Assembly (NCBI GenBank): GCA_044869915.1
Contig: JBIOYB010000689.1
Coordinates: 1 to 14,251 of the forward strand
Direction of reading: 5' to 3'
DNA from: Allorhizocola sp044869915
Lineage (GTDB): Bacteria; Actinomycetota; Actinomycetes; Mycobacteriales; Micromonosporaceae
Length of the DNA: 14,251 nt
Part shown: piece after piece, positions 12,355-14,251 of the stretch
Numbering within the stretch: position 1 is the first letter of the stretch
Layout of the letters: every line of letters begins with the position of its first letter
The notes under the pieces: model-generated
What the model was told of the DNA's origin: nothing
What the model saw: the letters and a program-made list of their open reading frames with translations, nothing else
Database searches by the model: none
Program-made: the position numbers and the translations under genes

Positions 12355-14251
12355 GTGTCCTACATGGGTGGCGGCGGGGGCATGGAGATGCTGATGCGCT
12401 CCATGCGCCGTGGGCAGTCGGTCGAAAAGCGCAAGATCGGGCGCGAGACGGCCAAGCGCATCCTGTCTTTCGCCAAGCCCTATAAGCGCGAGATAAGCGT
12501 CTTCCTCGCGGTCATCGTGGTCAGTGCGGCCATCGGCGTCGCCACTCCGCTGCTCGCCGGCGAGGTGGTGCGCCTGATCGGTTCGGGCGGGCAGGCCGCG
12601 GCTGGCGAGATCGTGAGGATCGCTCTGGTCATCGCCGGCCTGGCCGTGGTGAGCGCGCTGCTCTCGCTGGCCGATCGGTGGTATTCCTCGCAGATCGGCG
12701 AGGGTCTCATCTACGACCTGCGCACCCAGGTCTACGACCACGTGCAGCGCATGCCGATCCAGTTTTTCACGCGGGCGCAGACGGGCGCGCTCGTGAGCCG
12801 GCTCAACAACGACGTGCTGGGCGCGCAGCGGGCTTTCACGTCAACGCTTTCCGGCGTCGTGAGCAACGTCATCCAGCTCGTCCTCACGGCGGCGGCCATG
12901 TTTGTGCTGTCGTGGCAAATCACCGTCTTGTCGCTACTGCTGCTACCCGTTTTCATCCTGCCCGCGCGCCGGATGGGCAACCGCCTGGCCGAAATCACCA
13001 CCGAGTCCTACGACCTCAACGCGAAGATGAATGCCACCATGACCGAGCGGTTCGGCGTGGCGGGCGCGCTGCTCGTGAAGCTGTTCGTGCGGCCCGACAC
13101 CGAGTCGTCGCGATTCTCCGCGCGGGCGGCGCGGGTGCGCGACATCGGTGTGCTGTCGGCGATGTATTCGCGCACGTTCTTCGCCGCCATGATGCTCGTG
13201 GCGGCGCTCGCGCAGGCCCTGGTCTACGGCCTCGGCGGGTGGTATGCGGTGACCGGCTCACTCGACGCGGGCGATGTGGTCGCGCTGGCGCTCCTGCTGA
13301 CCCGCCTATACGGTCCCATCACCGCACTGTCCAATGTGCGCATTGACGTGATGGGCGCGCTGGTGTCGTTTGACCGCGTGTTCGAGGTGCTCGACCTGCC
13401 GCCCGCCATCGCCGAAAAGCCCGGCGCGGTGGCGATTCCCAAGGGCGCGTCCACCGTCGAGTTCCGCGACGTGCACTTCCGCTATCCCACGCCGGCCGAG
13501 ATTTCCCTTGCCTCGCTTGAGGATGTGGCCCGCCTCGAGCGCACCGCCACCGACCCGGTCCTGCGCGGCGTGTCGTTCTCTGTCGAGCCCGGGCAACTCG
13601 TGGCGCTCGTCGGCCCCTCGGGCGCCGGCAAATCCACCACCTCCATGCTGGTGAGCCGGATCTACGACGCCACCTCCGGCGCCGTCCTGGTCGGCGGCGT
13701 CGACGTGCGCGACGCCACCATGCAATCCTTGCGCGACACCATCGGCGTGGTGACCCAGGACGCCCACCTGTTCCACGAGACCCTCGCCGAAAACCTGCGC
13801 TACGCCAAGCCCGACGCCACCGACGACGTGCTGTGGGCTGCCCTGCGCGGCGCCCAGGTCGAGCCCATGGTGCGGGCCCTGCCCGACGGGCTCGACACCG
13901 TCGTGGGCGAGCGGGGCTACCGTTTCTCGGGCGGCGAAAAGCAGCGCATCGCCATCGCACGCCTCCTGCTGAAGGCGCCTTCCATCGTCATCCTCGACGA
14001 GGCCACCGCCCACCTCGACTCCGAGAGCGAAGCCGCCGTCCAGGAAGCCCTCTCGTCCGCCCTGACCGGCCGCACCGCCCTCGTCATCGCCCACCGCCTG
14101 TCCACCGTGCGCGAGGCCGACCAGATCCTCGTGCTCGACGAGGGCCGCATCATCCAGCGCGGCACCCACGACGAACTAATCTCCGAGGGCGGCCTCTACG
14201 CCGACCTCTACAAAACCCAGTTCGCCATCGCCGACTCCCCCACCCCCGTGG
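12355..14251 (+). CDS. ABC exporter half-transporter (fused membrane and ATPase domains), cut by window edge
   Basis: Reads open to the right edge: 632 codons from GTG 12355. Order of parts: a Met/Gly-rich start; a six-helix exporter membrane domain (about 43-335) with the coupling-helix region YDLRTQVYDHVQRMP; then the ATPase domain. Walker A is GPSGAGKST (420-428), Q-loop VTQDAHLF, signature FSGGEKQR (524-531), Walker B IVILDE (544-549) and the switch His in IAHRLS (H580). The A-loop Tyr (HFRYP) is separated from LRGVSF by an insert, TPAEISLASLEDVARLERTA, that I recall from an actinobacterial subgroup. It would work as a dimer, exporting lipid or drug-like substrates; the substrate is unknown. 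Little appears to be missing, since the normal end of the ATPase domain (GGLYADLYKTQF) is already present. Confidence 0.93.
   Translation, partial: MSYMGGGGGMEMLMRSMRRGQSVEKRKIGRETAKRILSFAKPYKREISVFLAVIVVSAAIGVATPLLAGEVVRLIGSGGQAAAGEIVRIALVIAGLAVVSALLSLADRWYSSQIGEGLIYDLRTQVYDHVQRMPIQFFTRAQTGALVSRLNNDVLGAQRAFTSTLSGVVSNVIQLVLTAAAMFVLSWQITVLSLLLLPVFILPARRMGNRLAEITTESYDLNAKMNATMTERFGVAGALLVKLFVRPDTESSRFSARAARVRDIGVLSAMYSRTFFAAMMLVAALAQALVYGLGGWYAVTGSLDAGDVVALALLLTRLYGPITALSNVRIDVMGALVSFDRVFEVLDLPPAIAEKPGAVAIPKGASTVEFRDVHFRYPTPAEISLASLEDVARLERTATDPVLRGVSFSVEPGQLVALVGPSGAGKSTTSMLVSRIYDATSGAVLVGGVDVRDATMQSLRDTIGVVTQDAHLFHETLAENLRYAKPDATDDVLWAALRGAQVEPMVRALPDGLDTVVGERGYRFSGGEKQRIAIARLLLKAPSIVILDEATAHLDSESEAAVQEALSSALTGRTALVIAHRLSTVREADQILVLDEGRIIQRGTHDELISEGGLYADLYKTQFAIADSPTPV

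Overview
The window is high-GC DNA with GC-rich third codon positions, GTG and TTG starts, and many genes preceded by a TANNNT -10 box but no Shine-Dalgarno (SD) sequence. The protein families (AcnR-type TetR, DUF2637, TIGR04222, a BldC-sized HTH protein, an actinobacterial ABC exporter) point to a filamentous actinomycete chromosome. Placement near Streptosporangiales is only an impression. I see no rRNA, tRNA, CRISPR array, transposase or integrase.

Layout. 1-1735 (minus): a RIO-type kinase cut by the left edge, with a possible overlapping upstream ORF, then a HAD hydrolase with a leaderless-looking start. 1736-2410: no convincing gene; it holds three copies of a GTNACACCWGG motif, a GGCGGGC heptamer array that fits a G-quadruplex pattern, and a hairpin. 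2411-3793 (minus): a DUF2637 membrane protein, divergent from an AcnR-like TetR repressor (3984-4574) that has a 12-bp palindrome beside its -10 box. 4556-5563: a small two-helix membrane protein (minus) and a DDAH-type amidinohydrolase (plus), head to head.

5587-8541 (plus) is the most interesting part. A TIGR04222-type membrane protein ends in a Gly tail carrying two Cys. After a repeat-rich spacer of about 860 bp comes a DUF692/MNIO-type multinuclear iron oxygenase, overlapped by ATGA with a small helical partner protein. MNIO enzymes with a partner protein modify Cys-containing peptides in known RiPP pathways, so the Cys/Gly tail is a candidate substrate. That link is inference.

8552-11115: an SDR-fold protein that has lost YxxxK (plus), then a lipoprotein and a polytopic membrane protein (minus). 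11256-14251 (plus): a 75-residue HTH protein with palindromic upstream DNA, a crotonase-family protein, and an ABC exporter half-transporter that runs off the right edge. Most genes look monocistronic or in pairs; the only tightly overlapping same-strand pair is the MNIO gene and its partner.
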